Source: Arthrobotrys musiformis
Lineage: Eukaryota; Ascomycota; Orbiliomycetes; Orbiliales; Orbiliaceae
Reading direction: 5' to 3'
Assembly: GCA_036971715.1 (NCBI GenBank)
Contig: JAVHJL010000002.1
Coordinates: 3,938,501 to 4,002,500 of the forward strand
DNA: 64,000 nt
Part shown: positions 34,373 through 46,902 of the stretch, one piece after another
Layout of the letters: each line of letters begins with the position of its first letter
How positions within the stretch are numbered: the stretch's first letter is position 1
Translations under genes and position numbers: made by a program
The notes under the pieces: generated by a model
What the model was told of the DNA's origin: nothing
Databases searched by the model: none
Seen by the model: the letters and a program-made list of their open reading frames with translations, nothing else

Positions 34373-34974
34373 CCATCTGCATTCTGGGCTGAAACCCACA
34401 GTATTCCTAGTTGGTCTGAGCGAAAGAGCGAGAGCATGTTCTGTATTTAGGACATCGGTATTGTCTAAAAATTCTCCAATTACTAATCTATGAGTAAATT
34501 TTAATGCTTCGCCTGAGCCATGATCCAAGAACTAGTAGACGGGGAGGCATCGTAGTCCTTGCCCGAAAGGAAAGTGCTCGAATGGATATCTACGCTGTTC
34601 GTAACGGTACAACAAAAAAGAAGAGGAAAAAGAAGAGGATAAAAAGATCAGCTTGCACAAAACAACAAAGATTATTCATTTTTGATCTCTTTCAGCTCAA
34701 GTCTATTGCATCCAAGGGTTTATGAAAGGAGGGAAACGAAAATAATAAATGATAAGCCAAAAAAAGAAGAAAAAAAGATGGGACTTGAGTGTTAGCAATT
34801 TGTCGAAAAGTCTGGCTGCTCGATTCCCAAGTCAGCGTGTGCTCATCGAATGCCGTCTCAAAGCCACCACCATCCATCAGCCCAGTCTTGATCTTGATCT
34901 CCAGTTTTGTAATCTGTGTCTACTTTTTTCCCATATGGTAAGGGTCCACGCATTTCACATTCCTCGCCAAAAAG
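34373..34974. other. Intergenic, convergent 3' ends
   Basis: About 600 nt between the unnamed membrane gene and the CRM1 stop. It has A-rich runs (34610-34640 and 34760-34780). No gene was seen. Confidence 0.55.
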
Positions 34975-37900
34975 TCACATATCGTCATTATCATCGAGCT
35001 CGCTTGGGCGTAGAAGACCACCGACTTTCGAATACTTCTCCCTTTCGGCCCTGCGTGCCTCTTCAGCCTCATTCTCGCGGTCCTCGAGGTAGAGCTCTGT
35101 GTTGTCACCCGCAAATTCCTTAAGTTGGATCAAGAAATCGCGAACGTTGTTCTTGAATTTGGTTAGGTCACCTGTGTAATCAAAGAGACCTTTGACGAAT
35201 GTTTGAATTTGGAGACTGCGCGAAGGGTTGTCAGTTTGTAGGTAATGCGGGGGCTAGGGGAGTTAGAACTTACGGCTTCAAATGGTTAAAGGCATTAAGG
35301 AGGAGATTGCTAACGAATTGGCTGAGGAATTCTGGGTTGGAAGTTCCGGCAGGTGCTTGGCCATCTGTGTACAGCGGAGCCTGGATCTTGTCCGATTGTG
35401 CGATCGAGAACATGCGGGCGAGCAGGGTGGTTTGGAGTTTGAACCCTAAATTGATCCATCAGCAGCTATAGCAAAGGATAGGAGTATAAGGGTGTTATCG
35501 TATGAACGTACCAGCCTTGTGGTCAGTGTCAGTAAGCACAAAGAAGATATCTTGGAGGATTGGGATAAAAAACTGCTGGAAGAAGGCTGTAGCGGTGGCG
35601 GCATCGGTTTCGTTCACGTTGTTAACTAATTCAATGCACATGTTCAAGCCGGCGGCTTCGACTTCTCTATTGTCGTGCTTGGCGGCCCAGAGGCAGGCGT
35701 CGATGATGTACTTGAATTGGCGAGTATCAAGCTTGAGGAGGGCTAAATAAATGGAAGAGTGGATGGTTAGCATCCCAGGCTATTAGAGGAGACAATACGG
35801 TTCATTCATACCAGCAAAACAGTTCAGGTTTATGGCCCTAAGCAACTTGAAAAACTCCACACGATGCTCCGGATATTCCGAAAAGTCTTTGTTGATCATT
35901 TCAAGAGTGCACTCGAAAACATTGCCCATAATAGAAGGAACCTTATCCTCCATTTTGGTCTATATCCAAGGTTAGATTCAGTTGGAGGACGAGAAATAAA
36001 GTAAATAAGAACAACTAACCCGCAACTTGGAAATGATTGTAGAGATGACATTCAAGACCTCTGGGTCCCGGGCATCTGGGACACTGCCAGCATAGTCCCC
36101 GAGAATTGCATCTAGCAAAGGAGGCACGATATCATCGTTGACGGCATTTACGTCGTCAGCCTTTTGGACATAAATGTCAATGAGTTTGAGAATCTCCTTC
36201 TTCACGGTTCTCAACCCGCGGACCCGTGGCGTCTTTGTTGCGATTGGCCCTGCGAATTCAGGGGATTAGCAAATCCAATTTGTTTGTTAACCGGAATTAA
36301 GTGGGCACACCTTCTTGAGCTACAGCAGTAGAGATCATGCCACTGACAGCTCTATACATCGACAACATGTCCATGTAAATGCGTCCAAGCTGTGGATAAA
36401 AGTAAGGACCAATTGAGCTACAAGCGGAAACGTTCGTCTTCATGACATTTCCGATGACCTTGACAGTGCTTTGATCCTCAAGGATAGACGGATTGATATT
36501 GGCCTGCGCGATAATTTGGTCCCACTAAGGACGGTTAGCATTCGATGAGGAGGTGTAGTTGTTAGTAGAATACTTACGGCTGCGTTTGGAAACGCCATCA
36601 AGTCTTGAAGAAGACGCTCTTGAGCGTGGCTTTGCCCTTGAGCACTAATCATATACCCACAAGCTTCATAAAATGTATGAACCTGTTGAGGACCGAGGTC
36701 ATTTGTGATTCGAGACATGTTACGAACAATCTCTTCGATGAACGGCTCGGTCTCTCCGGGTTGCAAAGCCACAAAGTGTCTTTTACACTTGTTAGCGATC
36801 TTTATAAAGGTATCGCATGCCATGTCTTGCACACCTATGTTGCGTCGCACGGGTTAGCAGAGGTTTCTTTTACTCTCTCTGAAATGGGTGTTATACCTTC
36901 ATGTGTCTCGTGCATGAACTCGAAGAGTTTGTTAACCACAGTCTTCAAGAACTTCCAGTGGGCCTTGAGGAATCTAGGGTATTGTCCGACAATGTACATA
37001 ATGTTTGAAGCTACAACGGCCTTGTTGTCTTTACCCCGTTTCATCTCGGTCAAGCCCAAAAGATCCTTGATAACGGTAACCAAAAATCTCTTTTCCGTTT
37101 CCTCGTTCATTGCGCCGGAGATTGATCCGATAGCCCAACAGAGTGTATTGCAGTTTGCCCAGGACCATTCGCTACCATCGACTTGCCTCGCCAGTTTTTC
37201 GGACATTATCGTTTCGGTATCCACGACATCCAAATGCGTGAGATAAACCAAACACTCGCGGGTTGTCTTATAGAGTTGAATCGTATCGCCTTCTTTGACG
37301 AATTCACGTACTATTTCACCTTCGTCATTCTCGACGATGAGGACCTTTGATTATTGTCAGCAGGCTCCAACATGCAAAACCCATATTTTAGACGAGATGT
37401 AATCAATACCTCTTCTGGCCGGACCATCCCTTCAATCATGACAAGCCTTAGATTTGATAGAACCTCCGTGTACATGTGCTTTCGTAGCGGGTAGCTGTTG
37501 AGCAAATTCGGTGGTGGGGCACCGCCACTGAGAAGAGGGTTGAGATCAGACATGGGAAGTTGCTGCATTTCTTCGTAGAGCTCCGCAACTAATTTGGTCC
37601 AATATTCGAGACAAATCTTGAAGATTTCTCGGTCGTTGATCTGGCTGATACGGATGAGGTAAAGGTGAGAGTGGACCAGGTACTCTTTGTTTGGGAGATT
37701 TTCAATCAACTAGTTGTAGGGTTAGAATGCGCATCGGCCGACTGTAGGCAGAGAAGAGGGAGAGGCAAGGCATACCTTGACGTGAGGGGTGAAGAAATTG
37801 CAAAGGAAAATGGCAAGGTTTTGAATGAATTCCTGGTCTCGGGGAGGGCTAGTTGGATATATCGATCGTAGATCCGTAGTAATTGGGATAATCTCGGAAA

Positions 37901-39038
37901 TAGTGGTCATGACATTGGTAAACATGGCAACAAGCTTCTCTTCATAATGGATCTGGCCACTGATCTGTAACCCACCAATTTCTGTGAGGCATTTTAGAGT
38001 GACGTTTCGGAAAACGGGGATTGGAAGGAAGCGCGTCCTCAGTGTTTCGATGATGGGGGTTTCGAAGATGTAGCCAAGCGGGATCCAATTGAGGAACTTG
38101 AGAAGGGTTTCTAGAGTTGCTAGAAGCAGTGTTTCGGAGGTTGCGCCAGCGAGAACTTCCTGGCATAGTGTAAAAATGGCGGAGAACTCATTGCACATGG
38201 TGGATTTGAGATTTTTTGTCTTCGCCTGGGTCATCTGCTCTGCCGAGTAGTCGAAAACTTCTTCTGAAAGCAAACGTAGGATAGCCATGTTATTCTCGCA
38301 GATTGAGAGGTTGGTTCGGCAAGACTGCACGATTTCCGGGATGAACGAGGGCCAATTGTGAGGCCATTCTTGCTTGAGGATGTTGACCAGGACCAAGTTC
38401 AGTTTGTTGATAAGAGTCTTGTTTTGCTTTAATAACTCTTCCGATGACGAACTCTGAATTATAAAGTTGACGACAAAATTTCGAATACCTAGATTGCACA
38501 GAAAGAGTAAGTGCCAAGTCCCTGAGCAAGAGCAGACCATTTAAAGGGCTGGTATGCGTGGAAACAACCTTGACATTGATCCTTTGGTAAGATTTTCCAT
38601 CTAGTCTGGATGACATTGTCCAGGACTTGGAGGCCGAGGTCTACAGCGCGACACGTAAGTTATGGACAATCCTGTCAGCCAACGATACTGTGTGGTAACA
38701 CGTACACTTTGTTTGAGGGTAGGAAGACGTCTCTAGGATCTTGTCTACCATTGACCATGAGTCGGGGTTCTCCCGAAACTAAAGCAGATTGCGAGTTAGT
38801 AAACGAACCGAAGAAGGATTGAAAAATAAGCTGTGCATACCTGGTTCATGTATCTCTGGGCCGCATCGCGCTATATTCCGTAGATAAAGTGGTCAGCGGA
38901 CAAAAAGAAGCAAAATGAGTAAAAATTATACCGAAAATTTTCAAGGACTTTTAGGTAGGAAATGGGGAGATATACAGTAGGACCTCGGCCTTCGTAGAAA
39001 CCGCGGACTTGGGTGTCCAGCTCCTCGATTGAAGCCAT
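34975..39038 (-). CDS. CRM1: Exportin-1 (Crm1), nuclear export receptor
   Basis: Many short exons, about 1,070 residues. The start MASIEELDTQVRGFYEG is at 39038. The CRIME region has ENPDSWSMVDKILE and LGLQVLDNVIQTRWKILPKD. The NES-groove region has AIGSISGAMNEETEKRFLV, DLLGLTEMKRGKDNKAVVA, SNIMYIVGQYPRFLKAHWKF and VVNKLFEFMHETHEG. The C-terminal helix and acidic tail end in PSELDDNDDM. Crm1 carries leucine-rich-NES cargo out of the nucleus with RanGTP. In DLLGLxE the residue that is Cys in leptomycin-sensitive exportins is Thr here (codon at 37048-37050). Borders of the small exons between 38.5 and 39.0 kb were not all fixed. Confidence 0.95.
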
Positions 39039-41142
39039 GGGTTTATGGGTTTTCAGGAGAGATTACTGAGTATCTTCTTGAGGCTGAGGGAGTAGAGGAA
39101 GATGAGGAGAAGAAAGAAAATTGTCTTGATGAGGAGCAGGTGTGAAAATGTCAAAAGAGGAGGCAAGCTGCGATGGAAGGATGGAGAGAGGTGGATGAGG
39201 TGGTGGATGGACAGCGGATGGCGGATTGTGGATGGGCGTAGGATGGTTGTGATGAGGATGGCGGAGATGAGAAATAGCCAAGCAGATGGAAGGTAAGAGG
39301 TATTATTATTGGTGATGAGCCTGGGGGGATAAGAGAAAAAAAATCGCGAGATGCAAGGAAGCTATGCTATGTCTGCCTGTGCAGGATTGATTTTGGCGGT
39401 AGCGGTGGTTGGTTGTCAACGTTTTGAGGTGGAGGGTTTTCGTGTGTGGTGTAGCGGGGTAATTGCAATTACTCGTTACTACAAACCACCAGCTGTCTGA
39501 TAGCCTGCGCTTGACCAAAGGAGGAGCTGACTAAAACAGGATCACAATAAAGGTCAATCTGATCAACCAGGCTAGTGCACAACGCGTTTTGTATTTCTAT
39601 TCTAATTCTATTCGACTAGAAATGTATGATATATGTGGAGATGGAGATGGTGATGGTGATATATGATATATAAGGGATATATCGGGTATCATCGATGAGA
39701 TAAGCCTGTTGACAGACCTGTCATGGTCACCGTATGCAGCGTGTACCTGGTACATCGTCTCTGCCGTTTTTGATTTGATTTGTTTCTCTAAACTCTTGCC
39801 CGATTCCCTCAAGGTTCCCAAGAGATTTGATGTTTGATATTGATGTTTGACGTTTGACATTTGATATGAGATAGTCAGAACACGTGACTTTCATGATGCT
39901 GTCGTCGGGCTCTCTAGGTTCCGTTCGGCTGCGGTGCAGCTAGCACCAAAATCCCCACCATTTGTCAGACAAGAAGCCAAAGATTGGGGGGAAATATTGC
40001 AAAAAATTTTATATATTTGCTTGCTGAGGTAAGTACTTAAGTAGGCAGAGCATTGGTGTCCCTGATGTGATAAGTTGCAGCACTACGAGACCATAGCACA
40101 TCGAATCACAAAAACCTAAAGAGTGATGTAGTGAGTAGGCATACATGATATTCTGTTGCATTTCGTCTAGAATATAGCATAAGAGCGTCATATTATAGCC
40201 AAGTACCTTACTTTAAGTAAGTGCCAGGCCAGGGTATAATGCACTATAGCATCTGTCTGTCACAGCATATAATCCTCTACATAGTACACCTCTTACCTAA
40301 CCAAACGAAACGGGGAGCTGTGTGTGTATACGTAGATCTATAGAGGGGGGTATTTATGTAGGTAAGTGTGTACTGATTTGAGCACCTAAGTACCTGGGTA
40401 AGGACTTACTGAAGCTAGTGAAGTGTAAAGCTGAAGATCACGATAAATACCTACAAGCTTTATATTTCCCTCGGAGATATAGTTACTATCTTCGTGACAG
40501 GTTCATTTTAGCACCATGGTACCGGTGCCCAAAAATAGAAAAGAAGGTAATTAAAAGAAGAAAACGAAAGACATTAGAATACGAAGTACGGCACACGAAC
40601 GGAACAGGCACAGGTAATGCACAGGCACATACGGGGGGGCACAGGAACAGGAACTATGTAGTTGTACGTAGAAGACGAATGCACTCATCCACCCACTCAG
40701 TCCCGCTAGTATTCACTCACTCACTCACTTGCCCTCTCCCACTCTATTGGAGCATCTCAACTGCAATTCCTAACTAATCCAATCCTCGAAAAACTCAATT
40801 CCCGCCTCAATAATCCATCATATTAGCAAAGGGCAGGTACATGTATGTGCATACTTGAGCACATAATCAGGGACGTACCGTACGTACCACACGTACCATG
40901 CATTTGGTAGCAAGTAAGTTAAAGTCTCAGCATCAGGTATCCATTGATCCGCCCGTCTTTTTCTTTCTTCACCGAGATTGCATAAAATAACATACAAATT
41001 GCCTAACCCTGGACGAAATTACGTGGGGAATCCCTTCAAATTCCATCTCCATCCCTTTTTTGCAGGCAATCAAAATGCAAATTTGCTGTGGATGCCGGGC
41101 TCCCCCCAAACAAACCTGGTTCCAACTCGACACCTATCACAT

Positions 41143-41143
<1 letters not shown>

Positions 41144-41177
<34 letters not shown>
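41144..41177 (+). repeat. (AATC)n tetranucleotide repeat
   Basis: About eight and a half copies of AATC in direct order, followed by looser CAAC/CCAAT-like units up to about 41230. Confidence 0.9.
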
Positions 41178-41178
<1 letters not shown>

Positions 41179-41392
41179 CTACACCAACTAAACCGAATCT
41201 AAACCAATCAACCAATCAACCAACCAACCTACATAAACAACTAACCAATAACCTACCACTTAGGTACTAACGACCAATACAGACTGTGAACATACATCCT
41301 GTTCCACCTATGGAACAAGCTTTCCACTGGGCAAAAAATAAACGGCACTAAACCAACTTGCTCCTTCTTGAACGTGCTACTACTAGGTAAGT

Positions 41393-41408
41393 AAGTAAGT
41401 ACTTACTT
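41393..41408. repeat. 16-bp perfect palindrome
   Basis: AAGTAAGTACTTACTT is its own reverse complement. It belongs to the dispersed palindrome group described in the findings. Confidence 0.9.
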
Positions 41409-42506
41409 CAGAATAACACACTCTGGAGTAAGAATCAGTAGTGTCAAGTACTAAAACCCCTCTTCATCCCCATCCAGCCCCGGTCGCCGTGACTATACGC
41501 ACATATGTCGCTGTCAAAAGTCAAAAGTCAAAAAAGCCAATAGTTGAAATCTCGCATACGCACTACATAACTCGGTAAGTCCCTTAAACATCGATGCAGA
41601 TGGTGACATGACAGGCGTCTGCACTGCAGGACTTCATGTCATACCCAGACACCATGCTGCCTGCCCTGCAGCATTCGCGAAACGAAATTGGACGGAGCCA
41701 TTGAGTTTGGGCCCAGAGACTAGCCTTCAACAGAAGGATGCAAGGAACCTGTCCGGGATGTCTCGCATCCACGCCCTATTATTGGCTCTGAGGACGACCC
41801 CTTTTCCACCTTTTCAGGTGTTGGCTTGCTTCTGACCGGTGCTGTGCTGCTGCACCATCCCATCGTGAGGGAACGGCTCTTCTCAATCGTCCTTAGTCCC
41901 TCTTTTTTTTTTTCTGTTACGCATGCACACAAGCCCCCGACGAAGCCCCCCTTCCCCTTCTTTTCCCTCTTTTTTTTTCCCCTTCTCTTCTTTGCTTTTC
42001 TTTGCTTCTCTCACCTTTCCACTCTCATCAATTTCAATCAAACATGTCACGCTGAACCAACCAAAAAGAGACGCAGGCAAAGAGACAAAAAGAACCACCC
42101 TCCCTTTCGTTATTGACTTCTTGATATTCTTTTGTTCTTGTCACTCATTCTTTCGTCTTCACTGCTTGGTATCGCCGCAGCATCGTGTGCGAACTGCATT
42201 TGTGTATTTCCAACTACTTCCGCTCATTTGAAAACACAAGCCTTTTTAACGATCACATTGAACGATTTCCCTATCCGACCCTTTTTGTCTCCAGCCTCGC
42301 CTCGCCTCTGGATATAGATACTGGTACTCGAGATCGCAAAGAAGAAAGCCAGAAACAGGACAGCAAGAAAGAAGAAAGGAAATAAAGGAAAAAGGAGGAT
42401 CGATCATAGAAAAAAATATAGAACCTCGATCTCGACGATATTCCAACAATTCCGACATTTCACTACTTGCGTCCCAGCCTTCCAAACGAACCAATAATCA
42501 TTCCAA

Positions 42507-44916
42507 ATGAGGCCTCACTACCACCACCCATACAGGCGGGCGCCTCAGCGCCAGCCTGTTGCTGCAATTCCCAACACTTATGAGCAGCGCTCGACACCAA
42601 CCCTGGCGGTTCGAGATTTCATTGTCCCACGGGCTACTGCAACAGAAAGCAGCAGCTGTGCTCCCGATGACACTTCTGCACGTTGCGAGAAACCCATTAC
42701 CAATTCCACTATGACATTGCCAATTGTCTTGGGTATAGCGTAAGTTTAATTTTTTGCAATACCGGAATATAATCGAGCTGAGTACTAATCATCCATGATT
42801 TGGGATACAGTATCCCGGTAGTTGGCGCATTGGTTATCCTGGTTTTCCTACACCAAAGGCATTTGCGCAAACTCAAGGCCGAGGATAGGATGGATAAGAC
42901 AAAGAGCATGGACTTTGGCATGGAATACCCTTCTGCCGGTGGGAAGAAGAGCCGAGGGCTCGGAGGCGCTGGTGCCTCTTCAGGACGACATAAAAACCAA
43001 TTGTCACTAGACATGGATGTCGCTGCTCCCTATCTATTGCCACCGGAACTACAGGGTTCTCGTGAGAGCCTCCATTCGATGTCCAGAGTTTATGTTACCG
43101 ACGACGACAAATACAAACCCTCCAACTCCATGAACCGACTTCCTTATGGAAATGGCTCCGCTGCCCCATCTCTCGCTGGGCCCCGCAACAACCGCGATTC
43201 TTCTTTGTACACGGCCTCCATTAGACAACACGAAGATAGCACTGAAAGCCTTACCGCTGACCTGCTTGGACATTCTAGCAAGATGGCTACCTCTGCCCCT
43301 CCTGCAAGAGGAGCTTCTCTGCCTTCAAACCAGAAGACGGTCCCAGAACTGCAGCTACCTGAATTGGCTTTTGAAGCCTCTCGTAGCCAGGCTCCTCGTG
43401 GCCCAGGATTGTTCCCTTCTGAGACCGAGGGCCGAGATTCCTATATTGATAAGGATGGCGGTGATCTGCGAAGAAGCCACATGCATCTCCTCCCTCATAT
43501 CGGTTTTGGTACCCCTAGCGAGCTCGACAGTTCGAAGCCATCGGAGAAATCCGCAGAACTACCCGCTCAGCCAGTTGCACAAGAACTACAAGCACAGCCC
43601 GTTGCACAAACCGCCCCACAGTTGAAACTCGACGAGAAGGTCTCAACTCCCTTCGAAGGACTAAATTTTGGAACTGAAACCGATAAGGATGCGTCACTCC
43701 CCCAGGTCGTTGAGCCAGAACCCCAGCAAGCCCCGGCGCCTCCACAACCCCGTATGAGCACCATGGGAGGTCTTGAGGTTAATTATGGTAACAGACTGGA
43801 GCCCCGTAGACTGTCTTATGGATTCCGACCATTGCCACCAGCAGCAGAAGGTGGCGAGGATGCCGAGGAGCGTGCAATGCGTATTCGTTCGTTCTATAAA
43901 GAATATTTCGATGATGCCAACCCTGGCGGTCTCGACTACTACGCACAGGCTCAGGCTACCGAACCAATGCCCCCATTGCCCACAAACGTAAACAACGCAG
44001 ATGGTTACAACAACTACTCCGAAAATCAAAACGCCACTTACAACCAAGGTTACTACGAACAGGACTATTCAAATGGATACAACCAAGAATACGGCGACTA
44101 CTATCAAGACAACAATGCTGGATATGAAGACCAGTATTATGATGATACATACGCCAACCCCCAGCGACCTTTCGCAGAACCACCCACTCGTAGAGCAATG
44201 ACCCCCCCGCCTCGTGCACCACCTCGTTTCCAACAAGGTCCGGGCCCACGCCCAGGATCGTCGGCTAGCAACCGAGGCCCACCACCAAGGTCGTATTCCT
44301 CGCAAAGCAATCGTTACAACGGACCACCTTCGCGTGGTATTCGCGCCCCTTCAAGCCTCCGCAAAAATGCTGTCCCGGAGGAACCTTTGTTGATTCTCCC
44401 GACGCCACATCTCCTAAAGGAAGACGCATTCGCCTCTCCAATCGGATTTGCCCCTGCTCCACGCTCAAAGGAATTCAGAAATGGAACTGAATCCGAAGTT
44501 GGCAGTGCTAAAGGAGGTGTGAAACCATATTCCCCTGGTGTCAGGGCCCACACTCCTCTTGCATCCGCCTTCGACGAACTGAGCGTTTTGCCTACTCCGT
44601 AAGTACCTTCCCACACATGTATTTGCATTCAAGTGTCGGGAATAATTAACTAACTCTCTTGTTTTTTAGTCATCAATTACGCAAATCTGGAGCGTTTACA
44701 GGACTTGACTTTGCGCCTCCACGAAAGTTCAAGAACGACGGTGGTGACAATTTCAGCGACACTGGCAGCATCCGAAGCAATCGTACGGGGTTGTCAGCTG
44801 CGCACCATAGCAGAACAGGAGCGTACCGTGTCAGCCGTCTCCCGCAAGATGTTGTACCTACAACTGAAAACATGACGAGCAGCCTCAAACCATCTTGGGA
44901 CATGCGCAATCTTTAG
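42507..44916 (+). CDS. Single-span membrane protein with Pro/Gln-rich and Tyr/Asn/Gln-rich tail, unnamed
   Basis: Three exons (42507-42739, 42811-44598 and 44670-44916) give 755 residues. The N-terminal 70 residues are short and polar. One hydrophobic helix (LPIVLGIAIPVVGALVILVF) at about residues 71-90 is followed by a strongly basic stop (HQRHLRKLKAEDR). The rest, about 650 residues, should be cytosolic and is low complexity. It has conserved-looking islands such as SLDMDVAAPYLLPPELQGSR, RRLSYGFRPLPP and LEVNYGNRLEPR, then a Tyr/Asn/Gln-rich tract near residues 385-450 and a C-terminal GAFTGLDFAPPRKFK block. No signal peptide precedes the helix. I do not recognise the family. The layout suggests a plasma-membrane signal anchor with an adaptor-like tail. 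Confidence 0.85.
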
Positions 44917-45557
44917 ACTAGCTTGACATTTTAATAATGATGCCACGCATTGCTTTTTTCTTTTCGGGGTTGTCTTTTTGTTGTTTTCCTCTTGCTCTTT
45001 TTTTTTTCCCAGGTGGACGCCATGTTCCCTATCGGCCCCCCCCCACCCTTTTTTTCCCTTATATTTCTTTTATTTTCCTTGTTCCTCTAGAAAGTCCCCC
45101 TCTCGCTCATGCGCACGTATTGTCTCTGCTGGAATCTTGGCGTATTTGAAGGAGTATATTAAGGCATACATATCACTTGCGAATTGTTTTGTGGACTGTT
45201 TCTGAATCCTCGCGGCACAATCCGAATCAGCTGGCACGATCGATTTTCGAGGTCTTCTATAATTTTCAATTCTTCTGTCTTTGGTCAAACCAAAAGACAC
45301 TTTTTTTTCTCTCACTCCATTCTATTCATTCCTTCTCAAAGACTCTTTTTTTTCCCTTCCTCATTTCTTTCTTTTTGTTTCTTTTCGCTGTTTGTTATTA
45401 TACTGCCTGCTGTTGTCGTTTCTTTAACAACCACCAACCCGAGGAAAGGGCCATAATAAAATAAATAATATGGTCCTTGATGGAGGAGGGGTGACATACT
45501 GCTACTGCCTCCATATATGTATGTGCATGTGCATTGGCAGGATTGGGGAGAGCATTT

Positions 45558-45576
45558 GATCGATCGATCGATCGAT
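45558..45576 (+). repeat. (GATC)n tetranucleotide repeat
   Basis: Nearly five GATC units. Each is a self-complementary site. Confidence 0.9.
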
Positions 45577-45718
45577 GGAATGTTTCCATTTTTTTGTTTT
45601 TTTTCAAGACCGTTTCCCTTGTTTACGGTGGAAATGCAATGCAATATATATGGAGGGGAGAAGGAGGAGGATCCACAAACCATCGTGTACATTAGAACTA
45701 CCAAAAATTATACTATAT

Positions 45719-45744
45719 CACACACACACACACACACACACACA
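45719..45744 (+). repeat. (CA)n microsatellite
   Basis: About 13 CA units, followed by CATA units. Confidence 0.9.
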
Positions 45745-46023
45745 TACATACACCAAAACGTAAACATGCATACCCGATGCATACCTTTTTTTTTTTTTTT
45801 TCTCCCGCGCCTTGTGCCGTTGCGGTGATTTTACTGCAGAATGTGGGAGGGTGGATGGGGAAACAACTGTGAGACCGGATTGTTCCAAATTAATTGGAAA
45901 GTTTATTGTACCGCTAATTGCCTATTTTATATATTAGAATGTGTATTGTATGGGAAAAGAGAGAAAAATGTTCTGTCACACAGGACGATTGCATGCCTGC
46001 ATACTTAAGCTTCTAGTTACTTG

Positions 46024-46067
46024 CTTAAGTAAGTAAGTACCTGAGTACCTAGGTAAGTACCTACTTG
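46024..46067. repeat. Cluster of TACCTAGGTA-type palindromes
   Basis: AAGTAAGTAAGTAC is followed by TACCTAGGTA (46046-46055) and GTACCTAC. The units are related to the other palindromes of the window. Confidence 0.85.
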
Positions 46068-46835
46068 CTAACTTGCATACCCATTTTCTAGCAAAACCGG
46101 GGAAACGAAAGGGATTGTTGACGGGGCCAAGAATTCGAAACCTGGAGTTCGTTGGGGAGGAGATTATTATAATTATAATTTGTAAGGGCTGGCTGCAGGT
46201 ACACACCCACATATATACACATAAGTACCTACATATTCGTTCTTCGTTCTTCGTTCTGACTGAAATATATACTTATACGTATTGGGTGGGATTCTGACAT
46301 GGAAATGCCGACGCATGCCCATACCCATACATTGCCCATACGTGATATGGCCATATGGCCGTCCGGGTTCGATCGAATTCTCTCCAGGATTGAATGGCGA
46401 GCGAGGGCGGGTCGTTATTTCTTATTTGGCGTCTTATTAATCTTGTTCCTCTTGTGTGGTGTATTACCTTGTATGCATGTTCTATTATTATAAGCAGGGA
46501 TATCGATGCTAATTATTTGTCCGGACGGGTAACTTCACCGACGACCTGAGTTAGTCCGAGTTTAAGTCGGTGCGCCAGCTGCTACAGCGAGCGGCAATCC
46601 GATCAGAGGAAGAAGAAGAAGAAGAGGAACTGACCGCAATGTTGTACTGGGTTCGATGTAATGTAACATTTACCACCACTATCACCACCACCACCACCAC
46701 CACCATCATTTTTTTTTTATTATAATTATAATAACAACAGTACATACCTGCTTTTACCTACGTAATATCCATCTTTATCTTCATCCTCATCTCCATCATC
46801 TATACATCAATCCTCCCTCGCTTTTTTGGTTTGAG

Positions 46836-46864
46836 TGAGAAAGAGAGAGAGAGAGAAAGACAGA

Positions 46865-46898
<34 letters not shown>

Positions 46899-46902
46899 AC
46901 CT
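46836..46902 (+). repeat. (GA)n purine tract
   Basis: An interrupted GA-rich run of about 65 nt, directly followed by CT-rich TCCT repeats on the same strand (46903-46975). The two could fold back on each other or form a triplex. Confidence 0.85.

Larger units (their letters stand above)
39039..42506. other. Long gene-poor block 1
   Basis: About 3.5 kb between CRM1 and the first orphan membrane gene. It holds the CRM1 promoter, several palindromes (GTAATTGCAATTAC at 39459-39472, TACTTAAGTA at 40034-40043, AAGTAAGTACTTACTT at 41393-41408), an (AATC)n run at 41144-41177 and a CT-rich stretch at 41880-42030, most likely the leader of the gene at 42507. Many short open frames are present, none convincing. 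Confidence 0.55.

Noticed and set aside
36605..37246. 213-codon plus-strand frame
   Set aside because: Shadow of CRM1, whose minus-strand protein is highly conserved here.
39597..39868. Minus-strand 87-codon frame with TTTGATR-like repeats
   Set aside because: Built on a degenerate short tandem repeat between CRM1 and the next gene; no coding support.
46360..46385. GGGTTCGATCGAATTC resembling a tRNA B box
   Set aside because: No matching A box, acceptor stem or anticodon arm at the right distance.
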